Positions 22,486 to 31,768 of a stretch of 64,000 nucleotides of DNA are shown piece by piece. Source of the stretch: Streptomyces sp. WMMC500 (GTDB lineage Bacteria > Actinomycetota > Actinomycetes > Streptomycetales > Streptomycetaceae); NCBI RefSeq assembly GCF_027497195.1, contig NZ_CP114905.1, forward strand, positions 5,653,001 to 5,717,000. The letters are read 5' to 3'. Both the position numbers and the translations under genes were made by a program. How positions within the stretch are numbered: the first letter of the stretch is position 1; each line of letters starts with the position of its first letter. The notes beneath the pieces were generated by a model. That model was not told the DNA's origin. It was given only the letters and a program-made list of their open reading frames with translations, and searched no databases.

Positions 22486-24660
22486 ATGCGCCCACGCCGT
22501 GCTCTGCTCGTCCCCCTCTCCGCCGCGCTCGCCGCCCTCCTCGCCCTCCCCCTCACCGCCCAGGCCGCCGCACCGCAGCCCGCGCACGGCATCGACATCG
22601 ACGTGCTCTCCGGCCGCCCCGGCACCGTCACCGGCGGCGACGCCCTGCTCCGCGTCGCCGCCCCCGAGCCGGACGACGTACGGATCGAGCTCAACGGGCG
22701 CGACGTGACCCCGCTCTTCGCCCCCGAAGGACCCGGCGCCGTCTCCGGCGTCGTCGAGGGCGTACGTGAGGGGCGCAACACCGTCACCGCCACCGCCCCC
22801 GGCCGGCGCCCCGCCCGGCTCACGCTCACCGGCCACCCGGCGCAGGGCCCCGTCTTCTCCGGTCCGCACCAGCGGCCCTTCGTCTGCGAGACCGGCACCT
22901 TCCGGCTGCCCGTCGTCGGCGGCACCCTCGGCGACCCCCTCGACGCCGACTGCTCCGCCCGGACGCGCGTCGACTACTTCTACCGGAACACCGCCGGCGT
23001 CTACACCGCCTGGCCCGCCGACGCCACCGACTACCCCGCCGACCTGGGCCGGACCACCACCTCGAACGGTCGCACCGTCCCCTTCATCGTGCGCATGGAG
23101 ACCGGTACCGCCAACCGCGGCATCTACCAGTCCACGATCCTCCACGACCCCCTCGCCGAGCCCGCCCCCGATCCCCGCACCCGCCCGGCCGGCTGGAACG
23201 GCCGCGCCGTCTACACCCTCGGCGGCGGCTGCATCGGCGGCTGGTACCGGCAGGGCAACACCACCGGCGGCGTCACCGACACCTTCATGCTCGGCCGCGG
23301 GTACGCCCTCATGTCGTCGTCCCTCAACGTCTTCGGCGCCAACTGCCACGACCTGACCGCCGCCGAGACCGCCATGATGGTCAAGGAGCGGTTCACCGAG
23401 GCGTACGGGCCCGTCGACCACACCATCGGCTTCGGCTGCTCCGGCGGTTCGTACCAGGCGTACCAGATCGTCGACAACTACCCCGGCATCCTCGACGGCA
23501 TCCTGCCCGCCTGCTCCTTCCCCGACGTCGGCTTCGCGATGACGAACCGCGTCACCGACACCCGCCTGCTCCTCGAGTACTTCGACGGCGACACCGAACT
23601 GGCCTGGACCGAGGAGCAGAAGCGCGCGGTCACCGGCTTCGCCTCCTACGCCGTCGCCACCGGCACCCGGGGCGACGCCGCGCGCATCGACCCGCAGGGG
23701 GACTGCGGCGTGCTGCCCGAGGAGCTGCGGTACGACCCGGAGACCAACCCCCGCGGCGCGCGCTGCGACCTCTACGACCACGCCATCAACGTCTACGGCC
23801 CCGACCCCCGCACCGGCTTCGCCCGCCGCCCGCTCGACAACGTCGGCGTGCAGTACGGCCTCGGTGCGCTGGCCGCCGGGACGATCGGCAAGGAGCAGTT
23901 CCTGGAGCTGAACGAGCGCGTCGGCGGCTACGACCACGACGCCCGCGTCGTCGACGCCCGCACCACCGCCGACCCGATCGCCACCCGTACCGCGTACCGC
24001 ACCGGCCGGCTCACCAACGGGGGCGGCGGCCTCGCGGACGTGCCGATCATCGAGTACCGCGCGTACGTCGACGACGCTCCCCGCGGCGACACGCACCTGC
24101 GCTACTACTCCCTGTCCATGCGCAAACGCCTGGTGAAGGCCAACGGCACCGCGGCCAACATGGTCAGCCTCATGGAGGACGGCCGCTACGGCGGCCAGAG
24201 CACCGCCAGCCCGCTCGTTCGCCACTCCCTGACGATGATGGACCGCTGGCTCACGAACCTCGCCGCCGACGCCGCAACCGACGCCGCCGACGACGAAGCC
24301 CCGCGGATCGACAAGATCACGGCGGCCAGGCCCGCGGACCTGCGCGAGGGCTGCCTGACCCGGGACGCCGAGCCGCGGTTCGTCGCCGAGGCGCTGGACC
24401 GCGACCCGGACAGCACCTGCGAGCGGCTCTACCCGTCGCACTCCTTCCCGCGCGAGGTCGCGGGCGAGGACATCGCCACGGACGTCATCAAGTGCCGTAC
24501 GCAGCAGCCGCGGCGGGACACGTACGCGAGCGAGTACGGCGTGACCTGGACGGACGCCGAGTGGCGGCGGCTGCGGGACGTCTTCGACCGGGGCGTCTGC
24601 GACTACTCCCGGCCGGGGGTGGGACAGCAGGGGCTGGCCGGAACATGGCTGTCCTTCTGA
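22486..24660 (+). CDS. Secreted DUF6351-family hydrolase (alpha/beta-hydrolase like)
   Basis: The gene begins at an ATG at 22486 after CCGGAGGA. The 724-residue product starts with a Sec signal (MRPRRALLVPLSAALAALLA, cleavage after TAQA). It then has a beta domain (VLSGRPGTVTGGDALLRV) and a tannase-like core with HTIGFGCSGGSYQAYQIVDNYPG, in which GCSGGS carries the likely nucleophilic Ser, and LDGILPACSFPD. Several Cys pairs suggest disulfides. DUF6351 proteins resemble tannase/feruloyl-esterase-type hydrolases, but the substrate is not established. Export and esterase-like folding are well supported; the specific function is inferred. It ends just before a hairpin at 24667. Confidence 0.82.
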   Translation: MRPRRALLVPLSAALAALLALPLTAQAAAPQPAHGIDIDVLSGRPGTVTGGDALLRVAAPEPDDVRIELNGRDVTPLFAPEGPGAVSGVVEGVREGRNTVTATAPGRRPARLTLTGHPAQGPVFSGPHQRPFVCETGTFRLPVVGGTLGDPLDADCSARTRVDYFYRNTAGVYTAWPADATDYPADLGRTTTSNGRTVPFIVRMETGTANRGIYQSTILHDPLAEPAPDPRTRPAGWNGRAVYTLGGGCIGGWYRQGNTTGGVTDTFMLGRGYALMSSSLNVFGANCHDLTAAETAMMVKERFTEAYGPVDHTIGFGCSGGSYQAYQIVDNYPGILDGILPACSFPDVGFAMTNRVTDTRLLLEYFDGDTELAWTEEQKRAVTGFASYAVATGTRGDAARIDPQGDCGVLPEELRYDPETNPRGARCDLYDHAINVYGPDPRTGFARRPLDNVGVQYGLGALAAGTIGKEQFLELNERVGGYDHDARVVDARTTADPIATRTAYRTGRLTNGGGGLADVPIIEYRAYVDDAPRGDTHLRYYSLSMRKRLVKANGTAANMVSLMEDGRYGGQSTASPLVRHSLTMMDRWLTNLAADAATDAADDEAPRIDKITAARPADLREGCLTRDAEPRFVAEALDRDPDSTCERLYPSHSFPREVAGEDIATDVIKCRTQQPRRDTYASEYGVTWTDAEWRRLRDVFDRGVCDYSRPGVGQQGLAGTWLSF

Positions 24661-24666
24661 AGGTTT

Positions 24667-24701
24667 GAGCGGTCGGAGGGACAGAAAGGCTCAGACCGCT
24701 C
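24667..24701. terminator. Hairpin after the DUF6351 gene
   Basis: GAGCGGTC (24667-24674) and GACCGCTC (24694-24701) form an 8-base perfect stem around a 19-base loop directly after the stop. A terminator is likely, though the loop is long. Confidence 0.5.
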
Positions 24702-24738
24702 TCATCCGGTTCTCACGGAGCCTCGATAGCCTGCATGC

Positions 24739-25806
24739 ATGACTGGAAAGGCACCCGCAGGGTGGTATCCCGACCCGGACCGGAGCGACGACGGGTCGCC
24801 GAGGGAGCGGAGGTGGGACGGTGAGGGCTGGACGGACGAGGTCAGGCCCGCCGCCGTCGCCCCGGATGTCTCTGCGCAGAGCCCGGCGGGGGTGAGCGAC
24901 GCCCCCACGGAAGTCATATCCGGCGGGTCCGCGGCACCGCTCGGTGCCGAGGGCCCGTACGGGAAGAAGCGCTGGACCGGCCGGCGTCCGCTCGCGCTCG
25001 GCGTCGCCATCGGCGTGGCCGCCGCGGCGCTCGTCGGCGGCGGCATCGCCGGCGGGTACGCGCTATGGGGCGGCGACGACGATGACCGGGCCGACGGCGG
25101 CCGCCGGATCTCCGGCCCGGACGGCGGACCCGGCGGCTCCGGCGGCGACTCCGGCCGGTCCCCCGCGCCGCAGGACCCCGAGGGCGGCGAGCAGGACCCG
25201 GACGACCCCGACGGCGGGCAGCCGCCGATGGAGATCCCCAGCGAGGACGGCTTCGCCACCGACCTGGCCAGCGGCATCAAGATCCCGGTGCCGGACGGCT
25301 GGGAGGGGCAGTCGGGGCAGATAGGCGCCTCGGTGTCGGTGGGCGAGTACAAGTGCCCGACCTCGCCGGAGGACACCTGCGTACGCGGCGGGGTGAACTC
25401 CGCGCCCGCCCTCGCCCTGGGCATCGACGCGACCAGCCCGAAGACGGTCGCCGAGAAGGACATCGAGCCCAACGCGGAGGCGTCCTACGGCGACGAGGCG
25501 TACGGCGGCATCACCTCGCACGACGAGGTGGAGTCCGGCGAGGTCGAGGTCGCCGGCGAGGAGGGCTACCTCGTGCGCTGGAAGGTCGTGACGAAGGAGG
25601 GCGACGACGGCTACGTGCAGTCGCTCGCGTTCCCGTCCCCGGCGAACCCGGACACCATGGTCCTCGTACGCGCCGGCTTCGACATCGGCGACGAGGCGCC
25701 CGCGCTGGACGAGCTGGACGAGATCACGGACGGCATCGAGGAGTCCGAGGGCGGCGCGGGCCTGCCCGGCGGGGGCGGCCAGCCGGTGAGCCTCGCGCGG
25801 CCGTGA
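24739..25806 (+). CDS. DUF2510 membrane protein
   Basis: The 355-residue protein starts with MTGKAPAGWYPDPDRSD and RRWDGEGWTDEVRP, the DUF2510 motif that anchors many actinobacterial membrane proteins. A membrane segment follows at about residues 87-110 (PLALGVAIGVAAAALVGGGIAGG), then an acidic Gly/Asp/Pro linker (about 115-165). A globular outer domain of about 180 residues (FATDLASGIKIPVPDGWEG) follows, with one Cys pair (EYKCPTSPEDTCVRG). The role of the outer domain is unknown. The start at 24739 is the only in-frame ATG near a plausible spacing. About 265 non-coding bases follow. Confidence 0.82.
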   Translation: MTGKAPAGWYPDPDRSDDGSPRERRWDGEGWTDEVRPAAVAPDVSAQSPAGVSDAPTEVISGGSAAPLGAEGPYGKKRWTGRRPLALGVAIGVAAAALVGGGIAGGYALWGGDDDDRADGGRRISGPDGGPGGSGGDSGRSPAPQDPEGGEQDPDDPDGGQPPMEIPSEDGFATDLASGIKIPVPDGWEGQSGQIGASVSVGEYKCPTSPEDTCVRGGVNSAPALALGIDATSPKTVAEKDIEPNAEASYGDEAYGGITSHDEVESGEVEVAGEEGYLVRWKVVTKEGDDGYVQSLAFPSPANPDTMVLVRAGFDIGDEAPALDELDEITDGIEESEGGAGLPGGGGQPVSLARP

Positions 25807-26072
25807 GCCGTCGCGCAGCCGCGGGGAGCCGGTTGACCGGTCGCGGTTGAGTCGCCGCGGCCGATACGGCGGATGACCCGCCGGGTGTGAGACACCGCGG
25901 CGGCCGGCGTGCTGCGGCGCGGCACGGCGGACACCTCCGGGCCGCCGTGCGGCGCGCCCAGGGGCGTACGTACGGCCCCGGGCACCGCGCCGCGACGCGC
26001 GCGTCCGGCCCGTCGCCGGGCCACCGGCGCGGCCCGTCGGCGGAGCACGCCCCGCCCGTGCCGCGCGGCGGC

Positions 26073-27980
26073 TCACCCGTACAGCCCCTCGATCTCCGTC
26101 GCGTACGCCTCCGCCACCGCGTGCCGCTTCACCTTCAGCGACGGCGTCAGCATCCCGTTCTCCTCCGTGAACTCCCCGTCCACGATGACGAAGCTGCGGA
26201 TCGACTCCGCCCGCGACACCGCCTCGTTCGCGTAGTCCACCGCCCGCTGCACCTCCGCCCGCAGCTCCGGGTCGTCCCGCAGCTCCCCGAGCGGCGTGTC
26301 CCGGGGCCGCTTCCGCACCCCCAGCCAGTGCGCCACCGCCTCCGGCTCCAGCGTCACCAGCGCCGCCACGTACGGCCGCCCGTCGCCCACGACCATCACC
26401 TGGCCCACCGGCGGCCTGCTGCGCAGCCGGTCCTCCAGCACCGCGGGCGAGACGTTCTTGCCGCCCGTGGTGATGAGGATGTCCTTCTTCCGGCCGGTGA
26501 TCGTCAGGTAGCCCTCCTCGTCCAGCGCGCCGAGGTCGCCGGTCGCGAACCAGTCGTCGGCCAGCACCTCCCGGGTCGCCTCCGCGTTGCGCCAGTACTC
26601 GCCGAAGACGATGCCGCCCTTGACCATCACCTCCCCGTCGTCGGCGATCCGGACCGCCGTCCCCGGCAGCGGCCGGCCCACCGTGCCGGGGCGGGGGCGC
26701 AGCGGCGGGGTGACGGTGGCGGCGGCGGTGGTCTCGGTCAGGCCGTAGCCCTCGTAGATGACGATGCCCGCGGCGTAGAAGAAGAGGTTGAGGTTGCGGT
26801 CCAGCGGGGAGCCGCCGCTGATGGCGTAGTTGAGCCTGCCACCCAGCTCCTTGCGGATGCGCCGGTAGACCAGCAGCTCGTACAGGCCCCACGCCAGCGA
26901 GAGACCGACCCCGGGGCCCCTGCCGGTGCCGAGGAACCTGTTCAGGTGCGCCTCGCCGAAGCGCACGGCGATGCGGTCGGCGCGGTCGAACGACGAGCCG
27001 CGGCCGAGCTTCTCGGCCATCTCCCGCCCGGTGTCGTGGATCTTCTCGAACAGGTACGGGACGCCGACGAGGAACGTCGGCTTGAAGACCTTGAACTCCG
27101 GGCGCAGCTCGTCCGGTTTGATCGACGGCCAGTGGCCGATCTCGATGCGCGCGGACAGGCAGGCGATCTGGATCGTACGGCCGAGGATGTGGGCCAGCGG
27201 CAGGAAGAGGAGCGTCGAGGCGGTCTGCCCGGTGACCTCCTTGAAGATCGGGTGCAGCAGTTCGACGCTGTTGGCGGCCTCGGCGTACAGGTTGCCGTGG
27301 GTGAGGACGCAGCCCTTGGGGCGGCCGGTGGTGCCGGAGGTGTAGCAGACGGTGGCGATGGTGTCGGGGGTGAGGGCGGCGCGGCGTTTGCCGATCTCGT
27401 CGTCGGGCACGTCCCGGCCGAGTTCCCTGAGCTCGTCGAGGCCGCCCGCGTCGAGCTGCCAGACGCGCGCGTCCGCGGCGGCGGTACGGGCCGTCCGCTC
27501 GTTCGCGGCGGTCTCGGTGACGACGAAGCGGGTGCCGGAGTCGCGCAGGATCCACGCGACCTGCTCGGCCGAGGAGGTCGCGTACACGGGTACGGACTGG
27601 CCGCCGGCCGCCCAGACGGCGAAGTCCAGCACGCACCACTCGTACCGCGTCCGGCACATGATCGCGACCCGGCCGCCGGGTTCGAGCCCCGCGCCGACGA
27701 GCCCCTTGGCCACCGCCGTGACCTCGGCGGCGAACGCCGCGGCGGTGACCGGCACCCACCGGCCGCCGGTCTTGCGGCGGATGACCGCGGCGCCGGGGTC
27801 CTCCGCGGCGTTGGTGTAGGGGATGTCGGCGACGGCGCTGCCGCTCGCGGGGGGCGGCGCGGCGAGCCGCGGGGCGGCGGCCTCGCGTACGACGCCGCCG
27901 TCGGTGCGGACGTCGACGGGGGCGCGCTCGGCGAGATCCGAGCGCTTCTTCGCGGTCCTGAGATCCTTTCGTACGCCCAC
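26073..27980 (-). CDS. Long-chain fatty-acid-CoA ligase (AMP-forming)
   Basis: The 635-residue enzyme starts at a GTG at 27980 after AAGGAG. It carries the adenylation motifs YTSGTTGRPKGCVLTHGNL (about residue 237), YEGYGLTETTAAATVTPP, WFATGDLGALDEEGYLTITGRKKDILIT and a C-terminal Lys region GMLTPSLKVKRH. It converts a free fatty acid, ATP and CoA into acyl-CoA, the entry step for beta-oxidation. It lies 25 bases downstream of the thiolase on the same strand, so the two are one operon. This enzyme would activate fatty acids or sterol side chains delivered by the Mce system downstream; that link is an inference. Confidence 0.92.
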   Translation of the reverse strand: MGVRKDLRTAKKRSDLAERAPVDVRTDGGVVREAAAPRLAAPPPASGSAVADIPYTNAAEDPGAAVIRRKTGGRWVPVTAAAFAAEVTAVAKGLVGAGLEPGGRVAIMCRTRYEWCVLDFAVWAAGGQSVPVYATSSAEQVAWILRDSGTRFVVTETAANERTARTAAADARVWQLDAGGLDELRELGRDVPDDEIGKRRAALTPDTIATVCYTSGTTGRPKGCVLTHGNLYAEAANSVELLHPIFKEVTGQTASTLLFLPLAHILGRTIQIACLSARIEIGHWPSIKPDELRPEFKVFKPTFLVGVPYLFEKIHDTGREMAEKLGRGSSFDRADRIAVRFGEAHLNRFLGTGRGPGVGLSLAWGLYELLVYRRIRKELGGRLNYAISGGSPLDRNLNLFFYAAGIVIYEGYGLTETTAAATVTPPLRPRPGTVGRPLPGTAVRIADDGEVMVKGGIVFGEYWRNAEATREVLADDWFATGDLGALDEEGYLTITGRKKDILITTGGKNVSPAVLEDRLRSRPPVGQVMVVGDGRPYVAALVTLEPEAVAHWLGVRKRPRDTPLGELRDDPELRAEVQRAVDYANEAVSRAESIRSFVIVDGEFTEENGMLTPSLKVKRHAVAEAYATEIEGLYG

Positions 27981-28005
27981 GATCGCTCCTTCGGGTAGCG
28001 GAGGT

Positions 28006-29361
28006 TCAGGCTTCGAGCAGCGCCGTGACGCCCTGGCCGCCGGCGGCGCAGACGGAGATCAGACCGCGTACGGGCGCGGCGGCACCGGGCCCGCCGCCGT
28101 CGGCATCGCGCTCCGCCGACCGCTCGTGCAGCAGCTTCGCCAGCGTCGCGACGATCCGCCCGCCGGTCGCGGCGAAGGGGTGCCCGGCGGCGAGCGAGGA
28201 GCCGGCGACGTTCAGCCGCTCCCGGTCGACGGCGCCCAGCGGGCCGTCCAGGCCCAGGCGCTCCTCGCAGAACACGGGGTCCTCCCACGCGGCGAGGGTG
28301 GCGAGCACCTGGGAGGCGAACGCCTCGTGGATCTCGTACAGATCGAGGTCCGCGAGCCTCAGCCCTGCGGCGGCCAGCAGCTTCGGCACGACGTACGCGG
28401 GGGCCATCAGCAGCCCGTCCGGTCCCTCGACGAAGTCGACCGCGCCGGTGCGCGCGTGCGTGAGGTACGCCAGCACGGGCAGCCCGCGCGCGGCGGCCCA
28501 CTCCTCGCTCGCCAGCAGCACGGTGGCCGCGCCGTCGGTCAGCGGGGTGGAGTTGCCCGCGGTCATGGTGGCGTCCGGCTCCGCGGCGCCGAACACCGGC
28601 CCCAGGCGCGCCAGTTTCTCCGGCGTGGAGTCGGGGCGCAGGTTCTCGTCGCGGTCCAGTCCGCGGAAGGGCGTGAGCAGGGAGTCGAAGAAGCCCGCGT
28701 CGTACGCCGCGGCGAGCCGGCGGTGGCTGGCGGCGGCCAGCTCGTCCTGCGCGGCGCGCGGCACCCGCCACTCGCGGGCGGTGCGCGCGGCGTGCTCGCC
28801 CATCGAAAGACCGGTGCGCGGCTCGGCGTTGCGCGGGATGTCGGGGACGACGTGCCGCGGGCGGAGGCCGGCGAGGGCGGCGACGCGCCGGCCGGGCGAC
28901 TTCTGCCGCCGGGCGCGGAGCAGCACGCGGCGCAGACCGTCGTTGAGGCCGAGCGGCGCGTCGCTCGCGGTGTCGACGCCGCCGGCGACGCCCGCGTCGA
29001 TCTGGCCGAGCGCGATCTTGTTGGCGACGAGCAGCACGGCCTGGAGGCCGGTGCCGCACGCCTGCTGAATGTCGTACGCGGGGGTGCGGTGGTCGAGCCC
29101 GCTGCCGAGGACGACCTCGCGCGCGAGGTTGAAGTCCCGGCTGTGCTTGAGCACGGCGCCGGCGACGAACTCGTCGAGCAGTGCGCCGCGCAGCCCGTAC
29201 CGCTCGACGAGGCCGTCGAGGGCGGCGGAGAGCATCTCCTGGTTGGACGCGGTGGCGTACGCGCCGTCCGCGCGGGCGAAGGGGATCCGGTTGCCGCCGA
29301 CGATCGCGACGCGGCGCGCGCCGCCGCCGGTACGTACGCCCGGCTGCGCCGGTGTGGTCAT
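28006..29361 (-). CDS. Acetyl-CoA acetyltransferase (thiolase, FadI/FadA-like)
   Basis: The 451-residue thiolase starts at an ATG at 29361. Catalytic landmarks are present: DIQQACGTGLQAVLLV with the acyl-accepting Cys, LYEIHEAFASQVLA, NVAGSSLAAGHPFAATGGR with the His, and ISVCAAGGQGVTALLE with the second Cys. Thiolases cleave 3-ketoacyl-CoA to acetyl-CoA and a shorter acyl-CoA. A variable segment (about residues 145-190) is rich in Arg. It is divergent from the FabG gene across a 14-base palindrome and is co-transcribed with the acyl-CoA ligase. Degradation of fatty acids is the likely role. Confidence 0.92.
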   Translation of the reverse strand: MTTPAQPGVRTGGGARRVAIVGGNRIPFARADGAYATASNQEMLSAALDGLVERYGLRGALLDEFVAGAVLKHSRDFNLAREVVLGSGLDHRTPAYDIQQACGTGLQAVLLVANKIALGQIDAGVAGGVDTASDAPLGLNDGLRRVLLRARRQKSPGRRVAALAGLRPRHVVPDIPRNAEPRTGLSMGEHAARTAREWRVPRAAQDELAAASHRRLAAAYDAGFFDSLLTPFRGLDRDENLRPDSTPEKLARLGPVFGAAEPDATMTAGNSTPLTDGAATVLLASEEWAAARGLPVLAYLTHARTGAVDFVEGPDGLLMAPAYVVPKLLAAAGLRLADLDLYEIHEAFASQVLATLAAWEDPVFCEERLGLDGPLGAVDRERLNVAGSSLAAGHPFAATGGRIVATLAKLLHERSAERDADGGGPGAAAPVRGLISVCAAGGQGVTALLEA

Positions 29362-29428
29362 CGCTGCGCTCCGTCCCTCGCTTGCCCGCGGCTTCTTGTG
29401 CCGTGGGGGGCTCCGTTCCTACGCTTCC

Positions 29429-29459
29429 TTACTCCGGAGTAAACTTACTCAGGCGTAAG
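29429..29459. promoter_or_regulatory. Palindromic operators between thiolase and FabG genes
   Basis: TTACTCCGGAGTAA at 29429-29442 is a perfect 14-base palindrome; CTTAC/GTAAG arms at 29444-29459 form a second, weaker one. Both lie in the 108-base divergent promoter. The TetR regulator at 31751 is the best candidate to bind them. Confidence 0.6.
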
Positions 29460-29469
29460 GGGAAAGCCA

Positions 29470-30813
29470 ATGGCCGATCGCTACCAGAAATTCACGAGCC
29501 GCGGAGCCGGGGCCTTCGTCGCCAAGCGGCTCGGCCTGCCGCGGCCCGCGCGACTGGAGCGGTACCGGCCGGGGCGGCCCGTGGCCCGCGGGCCCGTCGT
29601 GCTCGGCGGCGCGGCCGGCGGCCGGATGCGCAAGACGCTGCGTGAGCTGCTGGACGCGGCGGGCGCGGACGTCGCGGAGGCCGGGTCCGAGGAGGCCGTA
29701 CGGGCCGGGGCGCTGGTCTTCGACGCCACCGGCATCGACTCCTCCGCGCGGCTGCGGGAGCTCTACGACTTCTTCCACCCCCGGATACGATCACTCGCGC
29801 CCTGCGGGCGCGTCGTGGTCGTCGGCACGCCGCCGGAGGACGCCGCCGCACCCGGGGAGGCGGTGGCGCAGCAGGCGCTCGACGGGTTCGTCAGGTCGGT
29901 GGGCAAGGAGCTGCGGGACGGGTCGACGGCGCATCTGCTGCTGGTCGCGCCGGGCGCCGAGGGCGGGGTGGAGTCGACGCTGCGGTTCGCGCTGTCGGCG
30001 CGCTCGGCGTACGTCTCGGGGCAGGCGCTGCGGGTCACGGGCGCGGCGCCGGTGCCGCGGACGGCGGACTGGGAGCGGCCGTTGGCCGGGAAGACGGCGC
30101 TGGTCACGGGCGCGGCGCAGGGGATCGGCGCGGCGGTCGCCGAGACGCTGCACCGGGACGGGGCGCAGGTGGTGTGCCTGGACGTGCCCGTGCAGGGCGC
30201 GGAACTGGCGCGGACGGCGGCCCGGGTCGCCGGCGGGGCGCTGGAGCTGAACATCACCGCGCCGGACGCCGCGGCCCGGCTCGCGGCGTACCTGGAAGAC
30301 CACCACGGCGGCGTCGACGTCGTCGTGCACAACGCGGGCATCACCCGCGACAAGACGCTGGGACGGATGCGCGCCGAGCAGTGGGCGGGGGTCGTCGAGG
30401 TCAACCTCACCGCCGTCGAGACCCTCACCGCCCGCCTCCTCGGCGACGGACTGGTGCGCGCGGACGGCCGGATCGTGTGCACGTCCTCGATCAGCGGCAT
30501 CGCGGGCAACACGGGCCAGACCAACTACGCGGCGAGCAAGGCGGGCCTGATCGGCTACGTTCGGGCCGCGGCCCCGGCGGCGGCCGAACGCGGCGTGACG
30601 GTCAACGCGGTCGCGCCCGGGTTCGTCGAGACGCGGATGACCGCGGCGGTCCCGCTGGTCGTCCGCGAGGCGGGGCGCCGCATGAACAGCCTGAAGCAGG
30701 GCGGCCTGCCGGTGGACGTGGCGGAGGCGGTGGCGTACCTGGCGGCGCCGGGCAGCGGGGCCGTGACGGGACAGGTGCTGCGGGTGTGCGGCCAGTCGCT
30801 GCTGGGGGCGTGA
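29470..30813 (+). CDS. High-molecular-weight 3-oxoacyl reductase (FabG4-like)
   Basis: This is a 447-residue short-chain dehydrogenase with an extra N-terminal flavodoxin-like domain (residues about 1-195), the layout of mycobacterial FabG4. The C-terminal domain has the NADH motif TGAAQGIGAAVAETL (about 213-227), HNAGITRDKTLGRM, and the catalytic triad Ser340, Tyr353 and Lys357 in STSSISGIAGNTG/NYAASK. It reduces 3-oxoacyl-CoA or -ACP or runs the reverse step in lipid breakdown. The ATG at 29470 follows AAGGGGAAA. It is co-transcribed with the MaoC gene two bases downstream, giving reductase and dehydratase together. Confidence 0.9.
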   Translation: MADRYQKFTSRGAGAFVAKRLGLPRPARLERYRPGRPVARGPVVLGGAAGGRMRKTLRELLDAAGADVAEAGSEEAVRAGALVFDATGIDSSARLRELYDFFHPRIRSLAPCGRVVVVGTPPEDAAAPGEAVAQQALDGFVRSVGKELRDGSTAHLLLVAPGAEGGVESTLRFALSARSAYVSGQALRVTGAAPVPRTADWERPLAGKTALVTGAAQGIGAAVAETLHRDGAQVVCLDVPVQGAELARTAARVAGGALELNITAPDAAARLAAYLEDHHGGVDVVVHNAGITRDKTLGRMRAEQWAGVVEVNLTAVETLTARLLGDGLVRADGRIVCTSSISGIAGNTGQTNYAASKAGLIGYVRAAAPAAAERGVTVNAVAPGFVETRMTAAVPLVVREAGRRMNSLKQGGLPVDVAEAVAYLAAPGSGAVTGQVLRVCGQSLLGA

Positions 30814-30814
30814 G

Positions 30815-31768
30815 GTGGAGACACGGGAGTTGAGCAGGGCACCGGGTCTGCTGCCGCTGTACGCGCGGGCGGTGGTGCCGAAGCGGCGGGGACGGGCGGC
30901 GTACGGGGCGGAGACGGAAGCCGGTGCTGCGGGAGAGACGGGAGCCGTCGCCCGGCCGCCCGCCGTACCCGAACGCCGCCTGGTGCTCCCCGGCGTACGC
31001 CCCGACCCCGCCCGGCTGCGCCGCTACGCCGCCGTCTGCGGCTTCCCCGACGAGGGCCGGCTGCCGGCCACGTACCCGCACGTCGTGGCCTTCCCGCTGG
31101 CCATGTCCCTCATGACCGCCCGCGACTTCCCCTTCCCGCTGCCCGGCCTCGTCCACCTGGCCAACCGCGTCGAGCACCTGCGCCCCGTCGACGCCGGCGA
31201 GCGGCTGACGTACGTCGTCGCGACGGGCCCCGCGCGGCCGCACCCCAGGGGCACCGCGTTCCCCGTCGCCGCCCACGCGCGCCTCGACGGCGAGACGGTG
31301 TGGCGCTCGACGAGCACGTACCTGAGCCGCGGCCCCGGCCGCGGCCGCGGCACCGGAACCGGCACCGGGGAGGCGTCCGCCCACGGCACCGGGGCGCCGG
31401 ACCTCACCGGCGCGGCGCGGCGGGAGACCTGGCACCTGCCGGGCTCGCTGGGCCGCGCGTACGCCGCCGCCTCCGGCGACCGCAACCCCATCCACCTGCA
31501 CCCGCTGGCCGCCCGGCTGTTCGGCTTCCGGCGCGCGGTCGCGCACGGGATGTGGACCAAGGCGCGCTGCCTGGCGGCGCTGGCGGACGAGCTGCCCGGG
31601 GCGTACACGGTGGACGTGGCGTTCCGCGCGCCGGTGCTGCTGCCGGCGGCGGTGGGCTTCCGCGCGGAGCGGACCGGACACGCGGCGGGCGGCTGGGAGT
31701 TCGACGTACGGGACGCGGACGGCGCCCGCGCGCATCTGCGCGGCGCCCTCTCACCCCTCGGCGGCTGA
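30815..31768 (+). CDS. MaoC-like (R)-enoyl-CoA hydratase/dehydratase
   Basis: A GTG one base after the FabG stop starts a 317-residue double hot-dog protein. The C-terminal hot-dog has the hydratase-2 motif GRAYAAASGDRNPIHLHPLAARLFGF and VAHGMWTKARCLAAL. The N-terminal half (FPLAMSLMTARDFPFPLPGLVHLAN) lacks these residues and is probably structural. It hydrates trans-2-enoyl-CoA, pairing with the FabG4-like reductase as in mycobacterial lipid loci. The 3' end overlaps the convergent TetR gene by 18 bases, which is unusual. Confidence 0.9.
   Translation: METRELSRAPGLLPLYARAVVPKRRGRAAYGAETEAGAAGETGAVARPPAVPERRLVLPGVRPDPARLRRYAAVCGFPDEGRLPATYPHVVAFPLAMSLMTARDFPFPLPGLVHLANRVEHLRPVDAGERLTYVVATGPARPHPRGTAFPVAAHARLDGETVWRSTSTYLSRGPGRGRGTGTGTGEASAHGTGAPDLTGAARRETWHLPGSLGRAYAAASGDRNPIHLHPLAARLFGFRRAVAHGMWTKARCLAALADELPGAYTVDVAFRAPVLLPAAVGFRAERTGHAAGGWEFDVRDADGARAHLRGALSPLGG

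Noticed and set aside
20353..24441. A 1,362-codon minus-strand frame
   Set aside because: It is antisense to two well-supported genes and its translation is Arg/Gly/Ala-rich with no domain; a typical GC-rich shadow.
25063..27759. An 898-codon minus-strand frame
   Set aside because: It overlaps the acyl-CoA ligase in another frame; the ligase has all motifs and this one none.
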